Positions 33,835 through 41,165 of a DNA stretch of 64,000 nucleotides are shown here, piece by piece; position 1 is the first letter of the stretch; the number at the start of each line of letters is the position of its first letter. Source of the DNA: Anaerolineae bacterium (GTDB lineage Bacteria > Chloroflexota > Anaerolineae > Aggregatilineales > Phototrophicaceae); contig JANWYT010000028.1 of the NCBI GenBank assembly GCA_025055175.1, positions 124,001 through 188,000 on the forward strand, in the 5' to 3' direction. The notes beneath the pieces were generated by a model that was given only the letters and a program-made list of their open reading frames with translations, was not told the origin of the DNA and did no database searches. The position numbers and the translations under genes were made by a program.

Positions 33835-34011
33835 CTAGGCCGAGGCTTGGTCGTCTTTCTTGGTCTTGTCGTCCTCGGCGCTGTTGAGGCCCTTGCGGAA
33901 GTTGGCCACCGCTTGGCCCAACTCGCCGCCCAAACGCGACACGCGCCCCACGCCGAACAAGACAACGACGATCACCAGGATAATCAGCAGTTCACCAGGC
34001 CCCAAGCTCAT
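33835..34011 (-). CDS. tatA: twin-arginine translocase subunit TatA
   Basis: 58 residues. The N-terminus MSLGPGELLIILVIVVVLFG is the TatA membrane helix with the conserved Gly-Pro-Glu entry. The amphipathic helix with the FG-x5-R-LGGELGQAV-NFRKG pattern follows, then an acidic/Lys tail. AAAGG precedes the ATG. It forms the pore-like oligomer for folded Tat substrates with TatC, which is not in the window. Confidence 0.92.
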   Translation of the reverse strand: MSLGPGELLIILVIVVVLFGVGRVSRLGGELGQAVANFRKGLNSAEDDKTKKDDQASA

Positions 34012-34054
34012 CGTACGAACCTTTCTTCAAGCCAAGCTGTCTTCGATGGCCCGC

Positions 34055-34060
34055 ATTATA
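34055..34060 (-). promoter_or_regulatory. -10 element of tatA
   Basis: Minus-strand TATAAT followed by GCGG, 43 bases before the tatA start. Confidence 0.4.
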
Positions 34061-34113
34061 ACAGAAGATAGGAAGATGGGCAGACTCAGGCATGTACTCT
34101 CCAGGCTAACCCT

Positions 34114-34142
34114 TTGCTCATGCGTAGATGAGTCGGTACAAT
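34114..34142 (+). promoter_or_regulatory. probable promoter of the acyl-CoA carboxylase cluster
   Basis: TTGCTC (34114-34119), 17 bases, TACAAT (34137-34142). A small inverted repeat, CTCAT-N6-ATGAG, covers the -35 end and could bind a regulator. The carboxyltransferase start is 39 bases downstream. Confidence 0.45.
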
Positions 34143-34181
34143 GCAATTCAAACAGCCATTAGATTACGCTGAAGGTCTTTT

Positions 34182-35789
34182 ATGCAACTTATCCCAACCA
34201 AAATTGATGCCCGGAGCGACGATTATCGCGCGTACTACGATCACAATCGGCAGCTGATGGCCACGCTGGCGGAACGTCAAGCAGCCGTGCGCTCCGCCGG
34301 CAAGAAGGGCGAAGCACGGATGATCGAACGCGGCAAACTGCCAGCCCGCGAGCGCGTCGAATTGCTGCTCGACCCTGGCACGCCTTTCCTAGAACTCAGC
34401 ACCCTAGCCGCCTATGACATGTACGACAACGAGACGCCAGGGGCAGGGATCATCACGGGCATAGGCACAGTGTGCGGCGTCGAGGTCATGGTGAGCGCCA
34501 ACAATCCCGCCATCAAGGGCGGCACATCCTACCCCATCACGGTCGATAAATCGCTTCGCGCCCAAGAGATTGCCCGCGTCAATGGTCTGCCGACGATCTA
34601 CTTGGTCGAGTCGGGCGGGGCAAACTTGCCTCACCAGAGCGAGTTGTTCGTCAAAGGTGGGCGCGGCTTCGCCAACCAGGCGCAGATGAGCGCGTTGGGC
34701 CTGCCTCAAATCTCCCTGGTCTTCGGCAACAGCACAGCAGGCGGCGCCTATGTGCCGGGTCTGAGCGATTACACGGTCTTCGTGCGCAACCAAGCGCTGG
34801 CCTTCCTGGGCGGCCCACCTCTGGTCAAGATGGCCACCGGCGAAGACGTGGACGATGAGACGCTGGGCGGCACAGATATGCACGCGCGAATCAGCGGTCT
34901 GGCCGATTATGTGGCCCAGAACGACGCCGACGCCATCCGCACAGGTCGCGAGATCGTCGCCAGCCTCAATTGGCAGAAGACGATCCGCGCTGATTTGCGC
35001 ACCCCAGAACCGCCGTGCTATGACCCGGAGGAGCTGCTGGGCATCGTCCCCATCGACACCATCCGCAAGCCGCTGGACATGCGCGAGGTGATTGCGCGCA
35101 TCGTCGATGGTTCGCGCATGTTGGAATTCAAGCCAGACTATGGCAGCACACTGGTCTGCGGCCACGCTTACATCAACGGCTTCCCGGTGGGCATACTGGC
35201 TAACAACGGGGTGTTGTTCAGCGAGTCGGCCAACAAAGCAGCTCAGTTCATCCAGCTGTGTAACCAAGCTCGCGTACCGCTCATCTATCTGCAGAACATC
35301 ACTGGCTTCATGGTCGGCACGAAGGCTGAGCGCGAAGGGATCATCAAGCACGGCAGCAAGATGATTAACGCGGTGGCCAACAGCAACGTGCCGCAGTTCA
35401 GCGTGCTGATCGGCGGAGCGTACGGCGCGGGCTACTACGCCATGTGTGGCCGCCCCTACGATCCGCGCCTCATCTTCGCTTGGCCCACCAGTAGAACAGC
35501 GGTCATGGGCGCAGAGCAAGCTGCTGGCGTGCTGGGGATCGTCCAGGAAGGCAGTATGCGCCGCCAGGGCCTAGAGCCAGACATGGCCCAGATTGAGATG
35601 ATGAAGCAGATGGTGCGCATGACCTTTGAGAAGGAATCTGATCCCTACTACGGCACGGCCCGTCTGTGGGACGACGGCCTGATCGATCCGCGTGACACGC
35701 GCCAGGCGCTCACCGTCGGCCTGAGCATGAGCTACAATCGCGATTGGGTGAGCCAGGGCGCACCGCGCTACGGCAGCTTCCGCATGTGA
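34182..35789 (+). CDS. acyl-CoA carboxylase beta (carboxyltransferase) subunit, AtuC/MCC-beta type
   Basis: 535 residues, usual length for 3-methylcrotonyl- or geranyl-CoA carboxylase beta subunits. Two crotonase-fold halves are present. The oxyanion-hole glycine pairs are NSTAGGAYVPG and GGAYGAGYYAMCGR, and NITGFMVGTKAEREGI is the biotin-side loop. It transfers carboxyl from carboxybiotin to the gamma carbon of an unsaturated branched acyl-CoA. The alpha subunit is six genes downstream. The neighbouring AtuA- and AtuD-like genes favour a citronellate/geranylate-type substrate, but leucine-derived 3-methylcrotonyl-CoA remains possible. Confidence 0.88.
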   Translation: MQLIPTKIDARSDDYRAYYDHNRQLMATLAERQAAVRSAGKKGEARMIERGKLPARERVELLLDPGTPFLELSTLAAYDMYDNETPGAGIITGIGTVCGVEVMVSANNPAIKGGTSYPITVDKSLRAQEIARVNGLPTIYLVESGGANLPHQSELFVKGGRGFANQAQMSALGLPQISLVFGNSTAGGAYVPGLSDYTVFVRNQALAFLGGPPLVKMATGEDVDDETLGGTDMHARISGLADYVAQNDADAIRTGREIVASLNWQKTIRADLRTPEPPCYDPEELLGIVPIDTIRKPLDMREVIARIVDGSRMLEFKPDYGSTLVCGHAYINGFPVGILANNGVLFSESANKAAQFIQLCNQARVPLIYLQNITGFMVGTKAEREGIIKHGSKMINAVANSNVPQFSVLIGGAYGAGYYAMCGRPYDPRLIFAWPTSRTAVMGAEQAAGVLGIVQEGSMRRQGLEPDMAQIEMMKQMVRMTFEKESDPYYGTARLWDDGLIDPRDTRQALTVGLSMSYNRDWVSQGAPRYGSFRM

Positions 35790-35802
35790 GGCGCGCGCCA
35801 GC

Positions 35803-37374
35803 ATGGGCATGGGCATGGAGATGGACGAGAAAGCACAGAGCGCGCCAGAGCAGGCGCTGGCTCGCGACGCCTTCGGGTTAGCGCTGCTGGGCTTGCTGGC
35901 CCACGTCCCGACGACGCTGGCGCTGGCCACCGTGCCGACTTCGCCCTCCACAACCTTTGCGTTGCTGCAAAACCTGAGCCTGCTGGCCTTCGCCCTGCTG
36001 ACTTTGGCTAACTCAGTGCTGTGCGTCGCTGCGCTGCGCCTGCCCTCTGAACGCCTGGCCCGCGCTTTGCGACCCATTGCGCGCCTGCTCCGTCCTGGCC
36101 TGAGCGCCGCTCTGCTGCTGCTGGCCCTGGCTGTCAACCTGCTGGCTCTGGTAGCCCTGCCAGACATTGCTCCGCTGATCGTCGCGCCGCTGCGCTTCTG
36201 GTGGGCCATGCTGACGGTGATCCTGGCGCTGGCCAGCTTCAGCCTGCACCGTCAACGCCTGGCGGACTGGTGGTCTAGCACACAGCCCACCTGGGCCATA
36301 CTAGGTCTGTCTACATGGACTGTCCTAGCCTTCATGCTGTTGGCTCTGCTGTCTCACATCGCTGTGCGGGCCAGCGGCCTGAACGACCGCTTGCGCGGCG
36401 CGCTGGACTATCGCCCCCTCAGCTTCGTCGGCGAGGACGCGCCTAGCCCTCAAGCCTTCTGGATAGAACAATCGCAGACGCGGGTGCGCTGGCTGCCGTA
36501 CAGCTATTGGGTGGTAGACGCCTTCCAGGGTCAGCACATCCGGGTGAGCGCCGAGGGCCTGCGCCACACCGTCCAGCCCGCCAACGCCGATCCTCAGGCT
36601 CGTCCGCTGGCCTTCTTCGGTGGCAGCACCATGTGGGGCGAAGGTGCGCGCGACCCCTACACCATTCCCTCGCAGGTGGCAGCGCTGCTGAGCGAAGCGG
36701 GTCGTCCCTTGCCTGTCATCAACTACGGCCAGACCGGCTACGTCCTCATGCAGGATTGCCTGCTGTTCCAGGCGCAGCTGCTGCAAGGCCGCGCGCCGCG
36801 CTTAGCTGTCTTCTATGGTGGCTTCAATGATCTATTGGCGGCCTATGGCTCAGGCGCGGTCGGCGTCACCATGCAAGAATCCGAGCGTCTATCAGACAGC
36901 GAAGCCGGTCGCCTGTTGCGCGGCGGTCAACCTCTGCTGCGCCCTTTGCACTTGCCGCTGGATACCTTCAACCTCAGCCTAGTGGCCCAGACCAACTCCA
37001 GTGCTGAGGCAATCGTAGAGCGCTGGTGGGCCATCACGGAACTGCTGCGCGCCCTGTGCGCCGCCTATGAAGTGCGCTGTCTGTTCGTCTGGCAACCGTC
37101 CATCGCCTTCAAGCAAAGGCTCAGCGATTACGAGCAGGCAGTCGTCGAACGCATGGACGCTGACATGCCAGGCTTCCGTCAGCGCTACCTGGAAGCCGAT
37201 GCGCTGCTACGCGCACGTTATGGCCGAGCCGACGACCTGCTCATCCTCAGCAATTTGTTCGCGGATACTGCCGACTCGATCTTCTTCGACTTGATCCACA
37301 TCACCGAGCAGGGGAATTTAGCAGTGGCCCAAGCCCTGCTGCCGCGCTTGTTGGCGCTCCTATCCACTTCTTAG
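35803..37374 (+). CDS. membrane-anchored SGNH/GDSL-type hydrolase
   Basis: 523 residues. Six or so hydrophobic helices fill the first 200 residues. The outer domain carries SGNH blocks: FFGGSTMWGEG (Ser nucleophile, block I), NYGQTGYVL (block II Gly), FYGGFNDLL (block III Asn), and DLIHITEQGN (block V Asp-x2-His). It would be an esterase or acyltransferase acting outside the membrane. It is 13 bases from the carboxyltransferase gene, yet unrelated to known Atu genes. The start is a Met-Gly-Met-Gly-Met run, so the exact ATG is uncertain. Confidence 0.75.
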   Translation: MGMGMEMDEKAQSAPEQALARDAFGLALLGLLAHVPTTLALATVPTSPSTTFALLQNLSLLAFALLTLANSVLCVAALRLPSERLARALRPIARLLRPGLSAALLLLALAVNLLALVALPDIAPLIVAPLRFWWAMLTVILALASFSLHRQRLADWWSSTQPTWAILGLSTWTVLAFMLLALLSHIAVRASGLNDRLRGALDYRPLSFVGEDAPSPQAFWIEQSQTRVRWLPYSYWVVDAFQGQHIRVSAEGLRHTVQPANADPQARPLAFFGGSTMWGEGARDPYTIPSQVAALLSEAGRPLPVINYGQTGYVLMQDCLLFQAQLLQGRAPRLAVFYGGFNDLLAAYGSGAVGVTMQESERLSDSEAGRLLRGGQPLLRPLHLPLDTFNLSLVAQTNSSAEAIVERWWAITELLRALCAAYEVRCLFVWQPSIAFKQRLSDYEQAVVERMDADMPGFRQRYLEADALLRARYGRADDLLILSNLFADTADSIFFDLIHITEQGNLAVAQALLPRLLALLSTS

Positions 37375-37381
37375 TTTGCAG

Positions 37382-37411
37382 ACAAGGCGGCTTGTGCGCC
37401 GCTTGTTGGTT
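37382..37411 (+). terminator. weak hairpin after the SGNH gene
   Basis: ACAAG, bulged G, CGGC, loop TTGTGC, GCCG, CTTGT, then TGGTT: a nine-pair stem with a poor T-tract. It may attenuate rather than stop transcription into the dehydrogenase gene. Confidence 0.35.
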
Positions 37412-37449
37412 TACACATGACGTATAGACGAGTTTGAGAGGTTTCTATC

Positions 37450-38646
37450 ATGGTGACTGCACTGCCTGTCCAGCAAAATGCCTACCGTCCATTCACCGAA
37501 GAACACGAGATGTTCCGCAAGACGGTGCGCGCTTTCGTCGAAAAAGACTTGAATCCCTACGTCGACGCCTGGGAAGAAGCAGGCGAAGCCCCCCTGCACC
37601 AGATTATGAAGAAGGCTGGTGATCTGGGCCTTCTGGGACTGCCCTATCCTTCGGCCTACGGTGGCGCTGAAGCCGATATTTGGTTCACGGTGGTGCTGCA
37701 CGAGGAGTTGGGCAAGTGTCTGGCTGGTGGCGTGCCGATGGCTATCGGCGTGCAGGCGGATATGGCCACGCCAGCGCTGGCCATGTACGGTAGCGAGGAA
37801 CTGAAGCAGAAGTATCTCGCACCGACGATTCGCGGTGATATGGTGTGCAGCATTGCCGTCAGCGAGCCGGACGCCGGCAGCGACGTAGCTCGCATTCGCA
37901 CCCGTGCTGTGCGCGATGGTGATGAGTACGTCATCAACGGCAGCAAGATGTACATCACCAACGGCACGCAAGCTGATTGGATTTGCCTGCTGGCCCGCAC
38001 CAGCGAAGGCGAAGACTATCGCGGTATGTCGCTCATCGTCGTCCCAACCAAGACGTCGGGCTTCATCGTCAGCCGCAAGCTCAACAAGCTGGGCCAGCGC
38101 AGCAGCGACACTGCCGTCCTCACCTTTGAGAACATGCGCGTCCCCGTGAGCAACCGCATCGGCGAGGAAGGCAAGGGCTTCTATTACCAGATGAATCAGT
38201 TCCAGATTGAGCGCCTAGTGGGGGCGATTGGCGCAGTCAGCGGCGCTGAGAAGGCTGTGCGCGATACGATCAAGTACACCCAGGAGCGCCGCGCCTTCGG
38301 CAAGTCCCTCATCAGCAATCAGTGGATTCAGTTCAAGTTGGGCGAACTGTTGACCGAGATTGAGTCAGCACGCCAGCTCAATTACTACTGCGCTGCCCTC
38401 GTGCAGGAGAATCCGCTCAGTCCAGAGGTGACGCGCATTGCCAGCATGTGCAAACTGAAGGCAGGCCGCCTGGTGCGCCAAGTGGCGGACACCTGCATTC
38501 AGTTTTACGGTGGCATGGGCTACATGGAAGAGACTCCCATCAGCCGCTACTACCGCGACTCGCGCTTGACCAGCATTGGCGGCGGCGCAGACGAGATCAT
38601 GCTACAAATCATCGCCAAGCTGGAAGGGATGGAGAAGTCGTCGTGA
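37450..38646 (+). CDS. acyl-CoA dehydrogenase, citronellyl-CoA dehydrogenase (AtuD)-like
   Basis: 398 residues, standard length. N-terminal helical domain, the flavin-contact signature SIAVSEPDAGSDVA, YVINGSKMYITNG, then RLVGAIGAVSGAEKAVRD, RRAFGKSLISNQ and FYGGMGYMEE. The catalytic-base region near GGADEIM carries the expected pattern ending in a helix. It is FAD-dependent and introduces an alpha-beta double bond into an acyl-CoA, passing electrons to ETF. Its place next to AtuA-like genes and the SNRIGEEGKGF motif fit AtuD, though isovaleryl-CoA dehydrogenase-like specificity cannot be excluded. The stop overlaps the next GTG. Confidence 0.9.
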   Translation: MVTALPVQQNAYRPFTEEHEMFRKTVRAFVEKDLNPYVDAWEEAGEAPLHQIMKKAGDLGLLGLPYPSAYGGAEADIWFTVVLHEELGKCLAGGVPMAIGVQADMATPALAMYGSEELKQKYLAPTIRGDMVCSIAVSEPDAGSDVARIRTRAVRDGDEYVINGSKMYITNGTQADWICLLARTSEGEDYRGMSLIVVPTKTSGFIVSRKLNKLGQRSSDTAVLTFENMRVPVSNRIGEEGKGFYYQMNQFQIERLVGAIGAVSGAEKAVRDTIKYTQERRAFGKSLISNQWIQFKLGELLTEIESARQLNYYCAALVQENPLSPEVTRIASMCKLKAGRLVRQVADTCIQFYGGMGYMEETPISRYYRDSRLTSIGGGADEIMLQIIAKLEGMEKSS

Positions 38647-40004
38647 CCCTGCGCATTGGCTCAGCCCAGGGCTATTACGGCGATAACGTCTTGGCGGCGC
38701 TGCCCATGCTGGAAGACAACCAGGTGGACGTGATCTGCTTTGAAGCCCTGGCTGAACTCACCCTGGCTATCTTGCAAAAAGACCGCCTGAAAGACCCCGC
38801 GCGCGGCTACACCTTCGACATCAGCCTGATCGCCAGCAAGATTTTGCCGCTGGCCTACAAGAAGGGCGTGCCGCTCATCACTAATGGCGGTGGACTCAAC
38901 CCCTTAGGAGCGGCTCAGGCGATCCGCGAGACAGCCCACAAGCTGGGCTTGCACGGCCTGAAGATCGCTGCCATCACTGGTGACGACCTGCTGCCCAGCC
39001 TGGACGCGCTGCGCGCCAGCGGCGAAGCCCTGGCCCACCTTGAAACGGGCCAAGCGCTTGATCCCAGCGAATATCCTCTGGTCAACGGCAATGCCTACCT
39101 GGGCGCAGAGGCCATCGTCGAAGCGCTCAAGCAGGGGGCGCACATCGTCGTGACAGGGCGCGTAGCTGATCCATGTCTGTACCTCGCGCCGATGATCGCG
39201 CACTATGGCTGGGCCTGGGACGACTGGGATAAGCTGGCCAGCGGCATCGTAGCCGGCCATCTGCTAGAATGCACGGCCCAGGTCGTGGGGGGCAACAGCT
39301 TGGCTGCGATGGACGCGATCGACCCCTACGACCTGAGCCGCTTGGGCTATCCCATCGCCCACGTAGAAGCCGACGGCAGCTTCATCCTCACCAAGACAGC
39401 AGGATTGCCCGGAGTCGTCAATCTGGGGACGGTCAAAGAACAGCTCCTCTACGAAATTCACGACCCTGCCAACTACATGACGCCGGACGTGATAGCTGAC
39501 TTCACTACGCTACACCTGGAAGACTTGGGCGATGACCGCGTGCGCGTGAGCGGAGTCACGGGCAAGCCACGCCCCACTGCGCTCAAACTCAACTTCGGCC
39601 GCCTAGAGGGCTACTTGCGCGAGCTGATCTTCACGGTGGCTTATCCACAGGCCTGGCGTAAGTTTGAGCAGCTCAAGGCCATGATCGAAGCCACATGGCG
39701 CGGCTTACCAATTGAGCGCGTCGAATACCAGTTCATGGGCCTGAACAGCCTGGCGGGCAGCGTGGCCACCTTGCCTGACGATCCGCTGGAGCTGGTGGTG
39801 CGCGTCATGTTCAGCGCACGCGATGAAGCCACTCTCAAGAACGCCGTGCGTCTGCTGATGGCCAACGGCCTGAGCGGGCCAGCCGGCATGAGCATCAGCG
39901 GCACGACCGTTGGCGCCGAACCGCGCGTGATCGTCGGCTTGTTCCCGACCACCGTGCAGCGCCAGCACGTCGAACCAGAGCTGCACATCTTAGAGGTGGA
40001 ATGA
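38643..40004 (+). CDS. AtuA-type protein (DUF1446), main domain
   Basis: 453 residues from a GTG overlapping the previous stop (GTGA); a longer open frame to 38448 runs inside the dehydrogenase gene and is rejected. RIGSAQGYYGDN opens the domain as in DUF1446 proteins. Further blocks are FEALAELTLAIL, PLITNGGGLNP, VVTGRVADPCL and FILTKTAGLPGVV. AtuA is required for acyclic terpene use in Pseudomonas, but its reaction is unknown. Pseudomonas AtuA carries a C-terminal extension that is here the separate next gene. Confidence 0.82.
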   Translation: MTLRIGSAQGYYGDNVLAALPMLEDNQVDVICFEALAELTLAILQKDRLKDPARGYTFDISLIASKILPLAYKKGVPLITNGGGLNPLGAAQAIRETAHKLGLHGLKIAAITGDDLLPSLDALRASGEALAHLETGQALDPSEYPLVNGNAYLGAEAIVEALKQGAHIVVTGRVADPCLYLAPMIAHYGWAWDDWDKLASGIVAGHLLECTAQVVGGNSLAAMDAIDPYDLSRLGYPIAHVEADGSFILTKTAGLPGVVNLGTVKEQLLYEIHDPANYMTPDVIADFTTLHLEDLGDDRVRVSGVTGKPRPTALKLNFGRLEGYLRELIFTVAYPQAWRKFEQLKAMIEATWRGLPIERVEYQFMGLNSLAGSVATLPDDPLELVVRVMFSARDEATLKNAVRLLMANGLSGPAGMSISGTTVGAEPRVIVGLFPTTVQRQHVEPELHILEVE

Positions 40005-40006
40005 CC

Positions 40007-40315
40007 ATGCGCCGACTCTACGACCTGGCCTATGGCCGCAGCGGCGACAAGGGCGACGTCGCCAACATCAGCGTGATTGCCCGTAGCAGCGCCGACTACG
40101 CTGAACTGAAGGCCAAACTGACGTCGGAGCGCGTCAAGGCTCACTTGGGCGATCTGGTGCGCGGCGAAGTGCTGCGCTATGAGCTAGACAACATTGAAGC
40201 GCTGAACTTCGTCTGCCACCAGGCCCTGGGCGGGGGCGGCACGCGCTCCTTCCGCCTCGATCCTTTGGGTAAGTCGCTGGCAGGAATCTTGCTTTACATG
40301 GTTTGGGACGAGTAA
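40007..40315 (+). CDS. AtuA C-terminal-type small protein
   Basis: 102 residues. The sequence LAYGRSGDKGDVANISVIAR, later LNFVCHQALGGGGTRSFRLD, is the AtuA-like C-terminal ferredoxin-fold block. An ATG at 40001 overlapping the previous TGA is also possible; 40007 has better spacing to GAGGTGG. Being separate from the DUF1446 domain, it probably binds it as a subunit. Tight coupling in the operon supports this. Confidence 0.78.
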   Translation: MRRLYDLAYGRSGDKGDVANISVIARSSADYAELKAKLTSERVKAHLGDLVRGEVLRYELDNIEALNFVCHQALGGGGTRSFRLDPLGKSLAGILLYMVWDE

Positions 40316-40340
40316 TCATCACATACAAGGACGCTGCACA

Positions 40341-41138
40341 ATGAGCAACCCTTTCAGCACGCTGGAGACGCTCGCTGTCCGCTTTGAGGGCATGGTGGCT
40401 CACGTCACCCTCAACCGCGCGGAGGCCAAGAACGCCATGAACTTCCAGATGGTGGCCGACCTGTACACCGTCTTCACTGGCCTGCGCGGCAACCGCGACG
40501 TGCGCGCTATCCTGCTGCGCGGGGCGGGTGGCACGTTTTGCAGCGGCGGCGACATCAAGGAAATGCGCGCCCAATCCGTCCCCGACGCCGAGAGCCGCGT
40601 AAATTTGGACGCTATGCTGCGCGCCGCCAACCAAGCCGAACAAGTCGTCGTCGCCTGCATCGAAGGAGCGGCGCTGGGCGGTGGCTTTGGCCTGGCTTGC
40701 GTCTCAGACATTGCCATCGCGGAAGCGAACGCCGTCTTCGGCCTGCCCGAAGTGCGCCTGGGGATTGCGCCAGCCTATATCTCCCCCTTCGTCATCCAGC
40801 GGGTGGGCTTCACGCGGGCGCGTGAACTCATGCTGACTGGGCGGCGCTTCAAGGGCGAAGAAGCGCGCGCTTACGGGATCGCCCATCACGTCGCCCCTGC
40901 CGAAGGCCTGCAAGCACAAATTGAAGCCGTCCTGGCCGATCTGCGCCAATGCGCCCCCTCGGCCATCGCCAGCACCAAGGCCCTGATGTTTGAAGTCGCC
41001 GATAAGCCGCTGGACGATACCGTCGCCTACCGCGCCGACTTGCTGAATCGTCTGCGCCAGGGTGAGGAAGCCCAGGAAGGGATGCGAGCCTTCCTGGAGA
41101 AGCGCGCCCCGCGCTGGGCCAGCGACGACGCCTCTTAA
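40341..41138 (+). CDS. enoyl-CoA hydratase/isomerase family protein, AtuE/LiuC-like
   Basis: 265 residues, crotonase fold: FCSGGDIKEM (oxyanion hole), EGAALGGGFGLAC and the PEVRLGIAPAYISPF catalytic Glu region. It would hydrate the carboxylated, branched unsaturated acyl-CoA (isohexenylglutaconyl-CoA or 3-methylglutaconyl-CoA). AAGGA precedes the ATG. It sits between the AtuA-like genes and the biotin subunit. Confidence 0.88.
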   Translation: MSNPFSTLETLAVRFEGMVAHVTLNRAEAKNAMNFQMVADLYTVFTGLRGNRDVRAILLRGAGGTFCSGGDIKEMRAQSVPDAESRVNLDAMLRAANQAEQVVVACIEGAALGGGFGLACVSDIAIAEANAVFGLPEVRLGIAPAYISPFVIQRVGFTRARELMLTGRRFKGEEARAYGIAHHVAPAEGLQAQIEAVLADLRQCAPSAIASTKALMFEVADKPLDDTVAYRADLLNRLRQGEEAQEGMRAFLEKRAPRWASDDAS

Positions 41139-41165
41139 GACCTGCCATCAGCCAGGAGAAGCCTC

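Noticed and set aside
34404-35519. 371-codon frame antisense to the carboxyltransferase gene
   Set aside because: The opposite strand encodes an unmistakable carboxyltransferase. The antisense product is His/Asp/Val-rich, has no domain, and long antisense frames are expected from the codon bias of these genes.
38448-38642. N-terminal extension of the AtuA-type protein
   Set aside because: It lies inside the acyl-CoA dehydrogenase in another frame. DUF1446 similarity begins at the GTG at 38643, which overlaps the previous stop.
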